The notes under the pieces were generated by a model that was given only the letters and a program-made list of their open reading frames with translations, was not told the DNA's origin and ran no database searches. From Kappaphycus alvarezii (taxonomy: Eukaryota > Rhodophyta > Florideophyceae > Gigartinales > Solieriaceae): a DNA stretch of 64,000 nt. Positions 31,040-43,260 of this stretch are shown here, one piece after another. A program made the position numbers and the translations under genes. The stretch is taken from assembly GCA_002205965.3 (NCBI GenBank), contig NADL03000591.1, positions 248,001 to 312,000 of the forward strand. The letters are read 5' to 3'. The number at the start of each line of letters is the position of its first letter. Positions within the stretch are counted from its first letter, which is position 1.

Positions 31040-31460
31040 AGTGATATATTTCCTGAACATGACCGGAAAAAAACGGAGTGAACCATTGCGTCACTGCTAA
31101 TCTCTCCACCTCCGGCATCTTCAGTTCTACTGCGGCTTTTGTCCTTGAATTTCCCCTTTAGGCCCTACATTCCTGCGTCGGTAAGACCTCCGAATTTCTC
31201 TCCGTTCGCGAAGTCCGAACGCTAGTGCTACTCGGCGGCCATTCCTCCAAGAGGTCTCGCAATCGCCGAGGCGACACGCGAACTAAGCAAGAAGCGATCG
31301 CGAGGTCCGATGCCTCAGACAAGCCCTCAACGACTGCATAGAGTTCGCCAATTCTCGTAACTTTACCGAGAATTCTTTCTTTTACCTCCTCATTGCCCTG
31401 ATCGTAGTCCTTACCATCGATTTTAATCCGTCTTACATTCTCTTAAATACAATTAAATGA
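31040..31460 (-). pseudogene. possible integrase C-terminal tail
   Basis: After stops below 31669 an open stretch reads IDGKDYDQGNEEVKERILGK, then ELYAVVEGLSEASDLAIASC and RRLRDLLEEWPPSSTSVRTS to about 31090. Its place and the KDYxxGxEV pattern fit the GPY/F-like tail that follows a Ty3 integrase, but no chromodomain is visible. Assignment rests on position. Confidence 0.45.
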
Positions 31461-31668
31461 TTTAACGCCTTTTAATAACACACTAGTCTCCTCGCATAAT
31501 ATCATTATGGGTGATATTTCCGCTGGACGAATCGAGCTTGTAGCGTGGATATTCGGCCTGAACGACCTAACAGGGCCCGTAGTATAACAAATAAAAGGCA
31601 GTCCAGCCACTTTCCTTATGGAATGTCTCGCTGTGGGGAACCAGGACTTTTCTCAGACTGCAAAAGTT

Positions 31669-32420
31669 TCAACTCTTCCAGCAGTCCTCTTTTGTCATGT
31701 TGACAGTCTTTTTTTGTTCTCTTGACTTTCCTCTCTTCTCTGCGCGCATACTCGAATCACCTAACAGCTCTATGAGGCGGTTATGGGGGTTTGAGTTGCC
31801 GATCAAGGCCGTAGCGTGGATATCAAGCATACTAGGACTCACTTCGTGGATCACGCGGAACGATGAAGAAATTTTGCCGCTGTCCCGCCTGTGATAACCA
31901 TAAAAGACCCGTAGTAAGGCCTCCGTCCATTCACCACAGATCTGAACTACGGACCCCTTAATCGCTTGCTTTATGATACCTACCATTCTCTCGGCCCTTA
32001 CGTTCTCCATCGGCGCGTAAGCTAGGACAGCTTTCCAATCTATCCCGTGCCTCCCCATGAACTCTTGGACGAAAGTTGCCGTGATGGCTGTGGCATTGTC
32101 TGAAACTATCTTTCTTGGAGGCTCGAATGGCACGATTATCTCCTCCTCCACGGATCTGATGACAGTATCCGAGTTAGCATCCTTGGTGGCCCACGCCATT
32201 GGCCAAGTCTTCATGTGTTCCACCACAATTAGACCAAATCTTTGCCCTGCCTTTTATGGCTTGAAGCGGCCCGCGAAGTCGATCGAGAAAGTCTCAAACG
32301 ACTTCGTGACAGGGGTCCTGAGGGTCATGTGATATGTCGATAATAGTCGAGCGATCTGGCAACCTTAGCACGTTTTGACATAGTCCGTCACATCTCGATA
32401 AACCCCTGCCCGCCAAAAAC
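31669..32420 (-). pseudogene. integrase of the 31-kb element
   Basis: The zinc region ends in TC*GCQIAR (CxxC with an inserted stop), then SIDFAGRFKP with the first Asp and a stop, VVEHMKTWPMAWAT, KIVSDNATAITATFVQEF with the second Asp, and APMENVRAERMVGIIKQAIK with the Glu. The D,D-E order and spacing are as in Ty3 integrases. The open part (32226-31669) is 185 codons. Its core is less like the chromovirus integrases at the left of the window, so this is a different Ty3 lineage. Confidence 0.85.
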
Positions 32421-32739
32421 GCTCTGTTACAAACTTCCGTGTTGATCCAACGTCCCATTGTCCTATATTATCATGGAATAATCAGCACGTTGTCCAAGGG
32501 GCGACACGACCCACAATCAATCCTTCTCATGGAGGAACACAGTGTTATTCCATAGCATAAACTTCTTTGCGTTGCGCTGGAGGACGGTCTTCTTCCTCCG
32601 TTCGGTCTCCCGTAGCTGCTCACCGGCTAAGAACCTAGACACTCACAACAATTGCTGTTCCAGTCCGTCCAGCTTCAAGTTTGTCCAGAAATTCGTGGCC
32701 ACAATTGTTTCACTCAGATTTTACTATTTCCCTAAAACG

Positions 32740-33037
32740 CCTTAGGGTTTCCTCGATAAGTAGGCTGCACTGCTACCAGAACTAGGGAAACATTTCATTT
32801 CGAATTTGTATTACTCTATCAAATCCATCCACCGTGCTAGTCTTCCGTTAATATACTTTTCTAAACAAGCAGTCCGCAGCGCTTGATAGTTTGGGTAAAC
32901 GAAAAATGGTCTCTTCCGAGAACAGAAAAACTTTAAACTTCTCCAATGCAAAGACCAACGCGAGATTCTCACGTTCGTTTGGGGATTAACGGCGTTACTG
33001 TTTCTTTGTCGTACGAAGCGTACAGAACCGGATGAAC
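32740..33037 (-). pseudogene. RNase H remainder of the 31-kb element
   Basis: Stop codons follow MARFIRFCTLR, then NERENLALVFALEKFKVFLF holds the conserved Glu block of Ty3 RNase H at about 32920-32980. The Asp block that should follow (TDHxxL) is not visible. Confidence 0.65.
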
Positions 33038-33960
33038 CTAGCCATCTTTTTCCTTCTGTGGTAGCACGACTCCAAGCGCAAAGGAAGAAAAATCTGTCCC
33101 ATCTATAAAATGGGTCTCAAATTCCGGGTATGCGAGAACTGGAGGCGTCTTCAGCTTAATGTTAAGGTCCTCGAGGGCCTCTTTCCTATCTTCTGTCCCC
33201 TCTAAATCCTTCTTAACCAAAGCACCAACGTTCAACACCGCAGAGCTTTCCGCGAAGTTCTTAATGAAGACCCAGTAGTAGTCTGGCAGTCCAAGAAAGC
33301 CCCTCAACTCCTTTATATTCTTTGGAGGAAGGGCCTTAACTATATCCTTAATTTTTGCCCGGGTCAACCTTAATTCTATTCTCCTTTGCAACGTGGCCAA
33401 GTAACTTGATCTCTGAGCTACCGAAGCTGCACTTCGTCATCTTGATTATAAAATTTTCATTCTGAATCCTCCCGAAAACCTGCTCGGAATGACATACGTG
33501 GTCTTCCATGTTCTTGGAGTATATGATCACATCGTCCACGTACATCATTGCGGAGGGTAATCCTTGCAAAAAATCTTCCATCATCATCTGGAACATCAAA
33601 GGAGCGTTAGTTAGTCCAAATTGCATCACTTCGAACTTGTAAGTTTTGTAACGGCATAAAAATATCGTCTTTTCCTTGCATTTCTCGGACATTCGTACCT
33701 GACAATAGTCTTTATAAAGGTCAAGTGTCGTAAGGACCTTGTCACTCGCAAGTTCTTCAAAGCGTTCCTCGATATCTGGCAAAGGCCATCGATCAGGCTT
33801 CATAACCCTATTGAGCTGACGATATTCAACGCAAAAGCGAGGCAGTCCATTCTTTTTGGTCTTAATTACCACTGGGAAGGACCAAGCTGAACTTGCCGGG
33901 GTATTGAATCCCTCATGAAGTAGCTTCCTTCTTGAATACAGAATTATGGCCTGGCGCCAT
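33038..33960 (-). pseudogene. reverse transcriptase of the 31-kb element
   Basis: KTKKNGLPRFCVEYRQLN, WPLPDIEERFEEL, TTLDLYKDYCQVRM (Asp box), MQFGLTNAPLMFQ, the catalytic MMYVDDVIIYSKN and KCSFGSSEIKLLGHVAK follow in order from 33872 down. A frameshift near 33350 leads to the thumb block KNIKELRGFLGLPDYYWVF. The first RNase H block is FIDGTDFSSFALGVVLPQKE at about 33040-33110. The substitution TDFSSFALG for TDASxxAxG keeps the Asp. This is one of the best preserved RT domains in the window. Confidence 0.9.
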
Positions 33961-34630
33961 CCAGCGGGACCGCGAATTTATATTCATCTCCTCATTCAGC
34001 TCGAAAGAGAGTACGACAGGCAAAACAGCTTTCATAGGGTCTTAAATATCTCACGCAATGACATCAGTTTCCTTGAATGCCTTTATTAGGGCCTCCTTGT
34101 CCTTCTTCTCAAGGTATCTCATCTTAGAAACGAGACGCGAGGTACGATCCGCTTCCTCGCCCTCCACAAAAATACTCTCTTCTTCTCTTAGTGGCTAGAG
34201 ATCGAGTTCGTACGGCTCGTCGTTCAGATCAGATTTTCACTGCTACCGGACTCAAAGGAGAAGGTAGCGGAGAATTTCTCACTCTCCGTCTCTCTTGGTG
34301 ACGTGAAGCCGTCGGTTTCGGTGTGACTTCCATCAATCACCGGAGGATCTCCAAGCCGCGGCCGGAGCCCTTCTTTTCCCCCGACGATGAGTTAACCTGT
34401 TGTCGCTTTAAGTCTAGATTGACCTGCAGAGACTGTAAAGTGGTACTTCCGACACTGGCATCGAATGGGGTGTTACGAACCACTATAAAGCCGACGGGAG
34501 TCACTATAGCCCCGCACGAGACCGGAAATTTCTTAACAGAACCAAAGATCTGGGCCATTATCCCATCAGCAACTGTAACCTAACGGTTCGTAGAAGTTGT
34601 TGAAAGCGCTAACATCTGGAAAAAGCCCCA

Positions 34631-34880
34631 TTATATCAAGTAAGGCACGGCTCCGATATCTAAAAAAGCAAAGATCTCTGTGGCTAACATCTTTACGACA
34701 ACTACCGTCAACCTACGCGGCCCTTCTGTCATTGTGGAGTAATCGGCTTGCGTCACCGAAAAGGTCTCTGCTATCAAACGCTTAAGTTGTTTCCTAGGTT
34801 CATCTGCATCCCCGCGAAGCAACTGGCCGAACTTCAAGCCAGAAGAAGCGGATACAAGCTCCGCGATCAAATTTTATTTA
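34631..34880 (-). pseudogene. retropepsin N-terminal part of the 31-kb element
   Basis: LVSASSGLKFGQLLRGDADE matches LANANCGLTFGQFLRGYADG of the 57-kb copy; MLATEIFAFLDIGAVPYLI corresponds to VYGTNVWALLDSG, with the active-site DSG changed to DIG. The active-site Ser-to-Ile change and neighbouring stops indicate inactivity. Confidence 0.75.
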
Positions 34881-35019
34881 CCGTCGTGTTCTTGGAGCCC
34901 TTCGGAAAATTTCTTCGTCACTCTTTTCCTATTATTCTTTTTTCTGGCCGCCAGTACAACCATTGGTGTAGGGGGCCATTCGATTATGCTCTAACAATGC
35001 GTAAATATACATAAAGTTT

Positions 35020-35320
35020 TCTATTCTTTGTTTAGATAGTATAGACCTGGCCCTCGGTATTCCTCTTAGCCGCTGCGAAAACATCGGCGTTTTTGGCCCC
35101 TCTGACCACGACCAGTGGCTCTTCATCTGCATTTTCTGTCATCCGAAGTTCCCTTCTGGAATCAGCGCTTGCGCAGCGAATCCAACCTGGCGGTCTCCGC
35201 CGCGCTGATCTTTGGACCAACACATCGCCTCCGAGTGGCCTCTCATTCCATATATGGAGCCTCAAATGTGCCTGTGGTGTATTCTAGAGCACCTTGTAGC
35301 ACGATGCTCCCTTTGCCCAC
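35020..35320 (-). pseudogene. gag zinc-knuckle region of the 31-kb element
   Basis: ICGQREHRATRCSR then GMRGHSEAMCWSKDQ corresponds to CNELGHKSMNC and CGKNGHSEATCWSATKD of the 57-kb copy, with the second knuckle's first Cys lost. Downstream, in a shifted frame, TENADEEPLVVVRGAKNADV and AAAKRNTEGQ match ENGEAGQVKVVCKSNSDTD and NATKRTEEGE. At the position of the TAG found in the other two copies, this copy reads CGG in the aligned frame. Confidence 0.7.
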
Positions 35321-35349
35321 AGATTCTGTAACTGAAGTCTTCATCAACC

Positions 35350-38300
35350 AAATGTAAAGGTACTTCCCGCCCGAAATGCTTCTTAACAAAAATTATAACT
35401 CCACAAACTGTCCAGTTAGCTTTTTAACCTTTTACTCCAGGTTTCATGTCCTTCTTCGCGCTAGTTCGGCCTCTCCAGTATCTTTTTTGGGACCATTAGT
35501 GCGGTAGATGCTTTTTCTGATCGGAAAAGAAGTACTAGGCACACATTAAGCTTCTGTATGCCCCAGGTAGGATTCCGAGTCCAAAATTTGAAATCAACCA
35601 CAGGCCCTGTAAATGGGCTTACACTAAGCTCAATTTGTATATACTGTACAGAATAAAACAAACAATGCAGTAATGTCTTCTATTTGCAAAAAAAAGTTTA
35701 CTAGAAAACTCGAAACATGGTATAGAAAGTTTTTGAAAAACTGTTTGGGTGTAGTTTAGCCCTCATTTCATTTTCCCTTAGGGCCGAGCTCCGTATTAAC
35801 TAAAAAGTTGCTAAGGTCAATTATTTCTTGATATATTATTCGTCTCTTCCTGAATGCAGCCTTTAATTGATAAAAAACTGGAAAAATACAACAAAGAAAC
35901 AGTGTCTCCAAAAGGTCTGCTGTTTCATTCAAATGCATTCGGACCGAGAGTGCCGCCAAAAATGTCGGATCGAAACTATGTTATTTCAAATATACGTAAG
36001 TTCAAAGATACTGGAAAAATGAAATATATAGCACGGATTTTCATTTAAGAATCGATTATGTTGTTAAAATTGTTGTGTGTAATTTCCGAGCTCATAATAC
36101 GCATTATTTTTGAGACTTTTCTTAATTTTATTTTTCGATTAATACAGCTGTTCTCGGAAACATAAAAAAGAACTTATATTGATAAAAAAACAAATTTCAT
36201 CAAACATGAGTTCTCTGGACAAAAAATCAGCTGTGTCAAATAAAGGACTTCAATTCTACTTTTGGTTCATTTAGATCTAAATATGACATTCATTAACAGA
36301 ATTTCGTATCTCTCAATATACTTAACATTCCATCGAATAGTTAGTTAGGCTCTAAATGAAGTTATAGTTGCTTTGATGCTGTTAAGTTCAAAAATTACTA
36401 CAAAATTTTGAACCAACTCGAATCAGAACCTGAGACCATTTATTTCCGTATACGTGTTTTATGATGTGACAAAAGAGGAATACCGTAATAACACTTATTT
36501 CGTTAGGAATGATTAAGTCCATTGAGCCTACTAGTTTAGTACATTAATCAAAGTTAGAGTTTAAGTCCACAAGTTTTTAAAATATAATGTAAGTTATTAC
36601 CATATACTTGATGCCTCCCCAAACTGGAACACTCAGAAAAGTCCCAAATGTTTTCATTATCAAATTTTTCCATATAAAAATTTGCCTTTGCTCGCCTGTG
36701 CCTTATGGGGAGGGTTCACGCCAAGCAATTTTCTATTCCACATTTACCCGTCAACTTATTTCTTTCCTCAGCGTAACTCCTTTGGCTTGCTACAAGGCTT
36801 GGCTTCGAATTGTTGGAAAAGGCAGAGAGCAATGGGTCCTACACATCTTCCGCGGGCATCGAATTTCTTGAAAGGATACCAATCTGAATCTATGAATTGC
36901 ATATTTGATCATTTCGAGGAGAAGAAATGTTGCAAATAGTCATGGAACGGGATTAATTGTCTCGCACAGATCGATCTAGTAAGTTTAAATAATATTTTCT
37001 TTCCGAGATTTACTTATAAGTAAACCAGCATTTTTTTAGACTTGCTGGTCAAATCGACTCCGAAACCATGCTTTCTCTCGCTGCTAGGCTTCCGTTGATG
37101 GTACTCATTCTCTTGTTAATGAGCCTGGAGAGTTCTGTACCCGATGTTATTCGCATAAGATGCATTCCTTAGGACTAAGGTATGAAATTGCGATGAGACT
37201 TTTGAGCTGAGATATTGTACGGATCAACTGATCATATCTGTGCGGAAGTCACCCTGATTTCAACATGTATAGGATGAATCTAAAGAGACAGTTTTTAGAT
37301 TTTTAAATGTTTGCTGTATGTAAAGTTTATCCCGACCGCGCATGCCTCCGTGGCTCAACGCCGCAAATGAATTCTGAGGTGTTTCCAAGGATCCGAGTAA
37401 AACTTAAAGTTTCAAATTGTCGAATTAAGAAGTTGAGGGTAGTTTCAGCTCCATTAAGGCATATCTTGTCCCTGCATCGAAACTGTTTTATCTCATTTGA
37501 ATGTTTGGTCCAGTTTATGCTCGAAAGTGGCCATCCTTTGTTTGATTTGCAGTACGGCAACAACTTCTGGTTACAATACAATGTTTTGGATTAGAGTTTA
37601 TAAATCATGTTTTTTGCAATTTTTCCATTGAATAGGTACTGAGTATTGCAATGTAATTTCTATCCGCTTACATCCAAAGTCACACGCTTTTATGGAATCC
37701 CTTCAGTAGGTCGCTGATTGGAACTTTGGTCTCCGATTTTTTTTATTGATTTGTATGAATTCATCTATATTTTTTATACGATGGAGATTCGTACGTGCTA
37801 GAGGCGGATGTAGAACGAGAAAAGGCCTACTCCGAACCAAATTTGTGATTTACCTCGATCTTCCAGCATCTCTTATGTCTTGCCTGGACATTATCATACT
37901 GTATTGTACAGCAGGGTGTGAAGTATATAGCAGTTAAGTACTGTATTGAGCTGAAAATCCTTGTAAAATACAGTTAGCTGTTCTGCACTATAAATTGTGG
38001 AATTGAGCAAAAAAATGTCTCTGCAACACAAAAGCTGCAAAACGATTTTTAATCTTATCTTGTTTCCTTTTTTGCGTTTAGCGGTTGTCTTGCAAATATG
38101 CGTATGAGCCTCCATCCTTAATAAACAATTGAAATACAAACAGAAACTAGCAGAAAAGGGTCTCTACCGCTTCATTTACAGAGAGTTTAACAAAGATGGG
38201 AAATACGAAATAAAGCAAAACTAGCGTAGGAAAATATTTTTTTACTTATGTCCTATCATTTTGCCTCCAACAAAATCTATACACAGATTTCTTTCTCATT

Positions 38301-39190
38301 ACCAATATTTTAAAGATATATTTATCGCTATATTTCGGAAACGACTGCAAACAAGTATATATGGAATCTCCTAGTTTATTTCAGTAAATGTCGGGACAAC
38401 AGAGCATGTTTTCTGTGACTGACTCAGGCCGATACTCGGCCGAACCTCGGTACTCATTCTGCTTTAGGTATACTAGCGAAGACAAATTTGAATTGATTTA
38501 AGGTAGCAGGCCGAGGTCTGTAGGAGGTAATAGGCCCGTGAAAAATTGTAGATTCAAACTTTTTGCTACCTAATCAAGTAGGCCAACAAAGGATACTGCG
38601 ATAAGAAGTAGAACTCACCAGAATAGGATGAAGCTACCTAAAAGGGGCCTAGAAAAAAACCCTAGAGGATAAACTGCATCATTTAAGTATTCAATGTTGT
38701 ATATTTGGGTGGTTATGCCACCCACATACAGTATTTAGCAGCTAACTTACTGTCCTGTACCTGCGTTGCGTCGAATAGATTACCTAGGATATAAGAAACA
38801 CTATGGCTTGTTTTATGCATGAAGCTGGGGTTTTATAAAGCTTTGTATGAGCTTCCCTCCTTAAGTGACAGGAATGAGAAACAAACAGAAATTATTAAAG
38901 CAGAGTCTCTATCTCCTCGCTTCAAATATAATTGAACTCAGAGTGCGGATATCTAATCGAGCAAGCCTATCTGGAGCAAAAACTTTACTCACTGGTCGCT
39001 TGCAATTATTCCTACGATACAACTCCATACAAAGCTTTTCCTTTTGTTTATTATTTTTTTAGCGAGTTTCCTCTTCATGGACGAGTACGGCACATATTTA
39101 TATACACACACTAAGTTTTTACTGTTATTTAAGCTATATATCCTATAAAACATGGTCGTAAATGAGCTCTAAATGATTCTTTGTCCTTAC
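35350..39190. other. AT-rich intergenic DNA, no supported gene
   Basis: Long stretch without open frames above 95 codons and without matches to the repeat families described here. The 95-codon frame at 37307-37594 and the overlapping antisense frame 37327-37581 are unassigned. TACTGTA-type words occur at 37895-37950. Confidence 0.5.
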
Positions 39191-40100
39191 TGCTTCTTGA
39201 GTCTTAAGTTGGCTCTCTACTTCCTACTACTTGGGACTTGACTTGAAGTTGTCTGTCAACTTCCTTGATCTCCACAAGAGGAAGCAGTTTACTCAGCTTA
39301 TATAGACTTTTTGGCTAACCTTAAAGTCTCAAAGACACATACTAAGAACCATAAAGAGCATCAAATGGAATCTTGTGAACGAGAAAGACTAACAGCAGAT
39401 AATATCAGGATAAGTATCTAGATTCTTTCCTTAGTATCTTAGTCCTCTATATCAGAGCCAAACAGTTCTCCCAAATATCCATTCCACCCAGACAGTCCAC
39501 ACAAATATCCGCGAACGGCTTAGAATTATCCATTTCTTCCTGAGAAATATCTAGACCACTGAGTATGCCCCCATCTGGTTCCAGAGTCATGACCATCTGG
39601 TCCATATTCTCCGCCCCCTCCCCACTAATCCAGCAATTTCCATGTCTCCCTCCCCCCCATCCTCCTCATCCTCCTCTTCACTGCTTTCTTCATCTTCGTC
39701 AGAAGAGTCAGAGATCACAATTACTCCCTCAGTCTCCCCGTCGTTCTCCATGGGATCCCCCCACCATTGTACACTAGTGGCTCCCACGGGTCCACCCAGT
39801 ACTCCTCTTCATCCTCCTCTTCCTCCTCTTCCTCTAACTCCTCTTCTCTCTCCTCCTCCTCCTCTGCCTCTTCTGCCTGCTCGAAGTAGTTACGGCGGAC
39901 CCACTCCCGAACGCGTTCCCTGTCCAACCTTTTACAGTAATCCCGTAGTCGGTTGGAGAATTTGCCATCAGGGCTAGAGCTTTGAGTGGAAGAAGGCCTC
40001 GGGATGACTTCGTGATGGTGAGGGAAGTGCGGAGATTGGTCATGTTAAGGGCCAAAAAAGGGGTGAGCCGATGGGGTAGTTGATGTCAGGGAGGAATTGT
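39190..40100 (-). repeat. repeat family A20, - strand copy
   Basis: Reverse-strand partner of 19900-20760. The coding part (about 39460-39960) and the 3' noncoding part (39190-39400) both align. The left end is set where the match to the + copy stops. Confidence 0.7.
39460..39960 (-). pseudogene. acidic protein of repeat family A20, longer copy
   Basis: On the - strand: FSNRLRDYCKRLDRERVREW, VRRNYFEQAEEAE, a Glu run of about 25 residues, WVDPWEPLVYNGG; in another frame GVIVISDSSDEDEESSEEED and finally SGLDISQEEMDNSKPFADIC. The Asp/Ser/Glu segments resemble disordered acidic tails. Two frames are needed, so it is broken. The class of the parent element is unknown. Confidence 0.5.
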
Positions 40101-42660
40101 CTCAACGACGTCGATTTCGAACTTTAAATACCGCGACCTCTTCGAAAACTATGATGACTTTGGACGTTTAATGACATCTATTAATGGCACCGTGTCTTAA
40201 AATAAAAATTAACCCATGAATTTGCCACACCCATCCAAATTAAAAATATCTATTACAAATTCAGAAACTGCAATAATATCTTGCCAATTCCGATACTGTA
40301 TTCGAATTTGGTCCTCTTCTAGATTTTTTTTCGTGTGCTAATTTTACGCACATCACAGTGAATATTGTGTATACTATCTAAGGTATGTAAATCTTATAAA
40401 TAATAGTAAGTACTGTACAGTACTGCACATTGCTATACAGGACAGTGGTTATAAATTTGTAAAAGCAAGAATATATCATATCTATTCTGTATATATATGT
40501 CATTATGTGAAGTAAACAATTTGAGGAGCACAAACAATATAATCAAACTAGAATATATATCATTTTCACTATTAGTCTACCCAACATGGTGTGCTAGTAG
40601 TGCCCCTCGTTCCCGCTTCGTACATCCCAGTAGATTTTCCAAGGAACAATAGTTGAGTGGCGAAGCTGAGAGGGCTTTCATTAAGAAACCGGCGGTTTTC
40701 ATGCGTTTGCTCGCGGACAGAACCCCCGAATTTTGATGAGGTGTCGCCATGTGTCACGAGACTCGATAGAATATCTGAGATACAGTTTTCATTCGGGAGT
40801 CGATATCCAAGGGTGCAGCCTAAGACGTGCTGAAACTATATAGGTATGCTAGCAGCGTCCCAACACAGTTGAGCGATGCTTGCAGGTTGTTCTTGCATTG
40901 AAACAAATTATTCCGTTAGAAGCGGAACTCTCCGTATTCGCAAGCAATAACACTGCCTCTTATATCCGCAGAATTCCTTAATGCCGCTCAGATACAGCAC
41001 AGCTCAATTCACAGAAAAACTGGTATATTTTGCGCACCATATAGTAGTGAAATAGGACGCTTAAGTACCAGTTAGTACGAAGAGAGTCGCGTAAATTGCT
41101 TTCCACATGGTGCGGGAAACTTCCTTCCCGTTCTAAACTATCGGCAAGGGTACCGCCCCCAACCAAAGGTAGCGTAGAAAACAGATTAGTTACATTTGTA
41201 GATAGCCGTAGTCAACGCTACATATTATGTGGGGAACTGAACGGCTCCTCTAAAGAAGGAGCCTTTGTAGCTAATACCGGCGTCGTTACTAAACGGTCGC
41301 CGAAATTTATTTGCTGTCGCAGTCGTTTCTGACCTACTTCATGGTCTTTTACGCTGCCCTTTCTTTTGTCCTACATTACACCTCACTCACTGCGATACTG
41401 AGAAGGTACAAATCACCCGTATTGAGAAGTTGCAGATGAACTATGGTAGTAGATACTCCTAGGCATACGTGATCTTGAAGCGATACAATCCATTAGGACG
41501 CTCCGAAGTGACGGGTGTCATGAATACGGTCGCTTTGGTAGACAAAAAAGGTTCTTGTCTCTGACAATTCCGTTCATTTCTAGGATGTGACAAAGTTCTT
41601 GGTACCATCCTATCCGCAGCAATAGCTGTTTCTGTATCCTAAAGGGTCTATCGATCCCTTAAAATGGAACCTTTAATGTTACCGCTCAGATCGATATGTA
41701 CGACCTGACAAGTCTACACAGAACAAACACGTAGTAACTTTAACGGAATTCGAACTAAACCCACTGATTTTCACTGGACTTAGCGTTACGTTGCGATGGA
41801 TGCACTTCGACCGCTTGGAATAGAGTTTTTCGAGTTCTGGGCCTGTTTTATTTAATTTTTCTCAATTTTTAGGTCGTTAAGCTTGATTTCCGTGGTCCGA
41901 AGGCCCGTAGAGAGGCATTTGATGTTCTCGTTAATACTATATATGTATCATGATCTATCTGTTTACACTACAATTTGGTATTACAAAGCATGTATCAGGG
42001 AAAGTTGTTAGCCAACCCGCCCTCCCCTTTTTCCTCCGCAAGTATTAGAGACTGTGAATCTGATTGTTTGTCGCACGAATTCTGAAAGTTAGACATTAGA
42101 CCGCATCAGCCGGTTCTGATAATACCATCGGTAGACATGGTTACCTCCAGATTTCTCTAAATCGTGCACTTACGCAATCGCTTAAGATGCAAGAGCCGCA
42201 GATACGATGGATTTCATTGAAAAGATGCGCCGTTTCCTCCCTTCATACGCTTGAAAGCTGTATTCACAATGATACCATGGGAAGACAGCAGCCAGTCCTT
42301 ATGGCTCCTTTTTAAGGCTCATTTCACATATCTTTGTCAGGTCACTTCGTTGGAAAATTAAATTTTCGCTGCGGACCGACACTTCCGCTACCAGATGGAT
42401 GAAAATCCGCATATTTCGGTACCTCCTATAGGAGCGATTAGCAGAAATAGAAATCCACCAGTACATTATACAGCTTCATTTTTCGCAATTAGTATAACTG
42501 CCATACTCGACTCGACACTGCATCGCAGATCTCATCGTCCCACAGTGCTGCGTGCTCGGTTGACGAGATGGCGGCTCATTACTGAGAATGGTACCAGAAA
42601 CTTAGAAGTTAGGGCCTCGATCGTGAATGCCCGGGTCTCAGACGATTCCGCGGTGCAATG
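40100..42660. other. no supported gene
   Basis: AT-rich to 40560 with a palindrome cluster at 40405-40450 (GTACTGTACAGTACTG). After that base composition is more even and open frames of 60-90 codons occur (41096-41332, 42395-42664), but none shows a recognisable motif. Confidence 0.45.
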
Positions 42661-43260
42661 TTAGTACTTGGTCGCATATTCAGTAAAGAAAGCATCGTAA
42701 ATGAGATGTAAGAGCTCCAAATAGGCATCATAACAGAAAAAAATATTAACCATCTCCTGTATGTTCCCAACTTAGTCTATCGAGTACGGAGACAAGAAAA
42801 TAGTAAGATCGACATTCTAGCGAATTCTCGAAGGATACTTTTTCTATTTCATGAGCACCTACAGGTGCACGGGAAACCCTACCACGCAATAGGGAATATC
42901 GGTGAGCTCTAAATAGAGTTGGCTGAATTAAAACACGGCAGCCAACTACAAAAAGACCCGCCACAAACGATTACTGTTTCTTTGCAACAAAAGCTGAAGC
43001 TACGAGGCTTTTAAAATGGGCTAATTCGTCGGAGCACTCGATCTTCCAGTCGATCGAACATACCATGATTTTATCCTTTTCCGAGCAAAAAGCGACTCTC
43101 TGGTTTTTTATCTCTAAATAAATGCTCAAACAAGTCAGCGAAGGCTGAACACTGGTAGATGAAACAAGGACTTAACAGAACAGTATCAGGAAAAGAGGAT
43201 AACTTCAAGTGACTATTTACTCTCGTAGATGTACCCCCATCTCTTCTGATCCTCAAGGCA
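42660..43260 (+). other. possible copia protease/integrase trace
   Basis: One frame reads EKNINHLLYVPNL near 42735, which resembles the copia protease end (LxNVLYVPNL), and a later frame reads LDLPVDRTYHDFILFRAKSD near 43045, loosely like the DxxSRYxWVxxLKxKSD block of copia integrase. Stops are frequent and the match is short. I treat it as a hint only. Confidence 0.2.

Larger units (their letters stand above)
31040..35350 (-). mobile_element. Ty3-like element copy at 31-35 kb
   Basis: On the - strand, from high to low coordinates: zinc knuckles, protease, RT, RNase H, integrase, integrase C-terminus. The zinc-knuckle and protease blocks match those of the 57-kb and 14-kb copies, so this copy shows the enzymes the shorter relatives lack. 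Gag N-terminus and LTRs were not found. Confidence 0.8.

Noticed and set aside
39565-39977. + strand Ser/Pro-rich open frames
   Set aside because: They are the antisense of the acidic Glu/Asp/Ser tract of repeat A20, where the other copy supports the - strand reading.
42660-43260. third copia element
   Set aside because: Only two short, weak resemblances in different frames; no RT or gag nearby. Kept as a low-confidence note only.
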